Assembly (NCBI GenBank): GCA_051000715.1
Contig: JBPCOB010000191.1
Span: forward strand, 1 to 5,403
Length of the DNA stretch: 5,403 bases
Direction of reading: 5' to 3'
Source of the DNA: JBPCOB01 sp051000715
GTDB lineage: Bacteria > Actinomycetota > Actinomycetes > JALYNC01
Below are positions 5,358 through 5,403 of the stretch, piece by piece (positions within the stretch are counted from its first letter, which is position 1; every line of letters starts with the position of its first letter). A program made the position numbers and the translations under genes. The notes below the pieces were generated by a model. The model had not been told where the DNA came from, did no database searches, and saw only the letters and a program-made list of their open reading frames with translations.

Positions 5358-5403
5358 ACTCCACGCACGATCAACGGTGCCGGCGACCGGCGGACGAGGC
5401 TTT

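Noticed and set aside
2851..5364. An 837-codon open frame on the minus strand covering murC and the murG region
   Set aside because: Only the part from 4269 down encodes MurC. The upstream part is Arg/Gly/Ala-rich, out-of-frame translation of murG and has no family resemblance. It is open only because stops are rare in GC-rich DNA.

Overview
The window is very GC-rich DNA with strong G/C preference at third codon positions. It carries a cell-wall/division (dcw) block whose proteins read as actinobacterial: MurG with GGSQGA and PVGNGEQRLNAEP, MurC with GTHGKTTT, and FtsZ beginning MAAPQNYLAVIKVVG and ending DDLDVPDFLK. A high-GC actinomycete (class Actinomycetia) is well supported. I cannot fix the genus from sequence reading alone.

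Layout. Positions 1-102 hold a possible promoter and a clear ribosome binding site for a plus-strand gene at 103-1321. That gene encodes a secreted protein made of a signal peptide and seven repeats of about 53 residues, rich in Trp and paired Cys. It is broken as written by a one-base frameshift near 595-600. A 49-bp gap (1322-1370) separates it from ftsZ, which converges on it from the minus strand (2639 down to 1371). A 211-bp leader (2640-2850) follows, with a good housekeeping-type promoter, a near-palindrome and a perfect hairpin. Then come murC (4269 down to 2851) and murG (5357 down to 4266), whose stop and start codons overlap as ATGA. MurG may continue past the right edge of the window.

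How the genes work together. MurG makes lipid II by adding GlcNAc to lipid I. MurC adds L-alanine to UDP-MurNAc in the cytoplasm. FtsZ forms the ring that directs septal wall synthesis. murG and murC are translationally coupled. ftsZ appears to have its own promoter starting at the murC stop codon.

Main oddities. The usual actinobacterial order is murG-murC-ftsQ-ftsZ followed by pgeF/yggS/sepF. Here ftsQ is absent between murC and ftsZ, and the cluster ends right after ftsZ at an unrelated convergent repeat gene. The repeat gene has exactly seven units and could form a closed seven-bladed beta-propeller. Two copies of a 62-bp identical stretch inside it lie 799 bp apart, which independently supports a one-base indel between them. 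I did not find a convincing new multi-gene system; the interest lies in the rearranged dcw locus, the ftsZ leader and the repeat protein.
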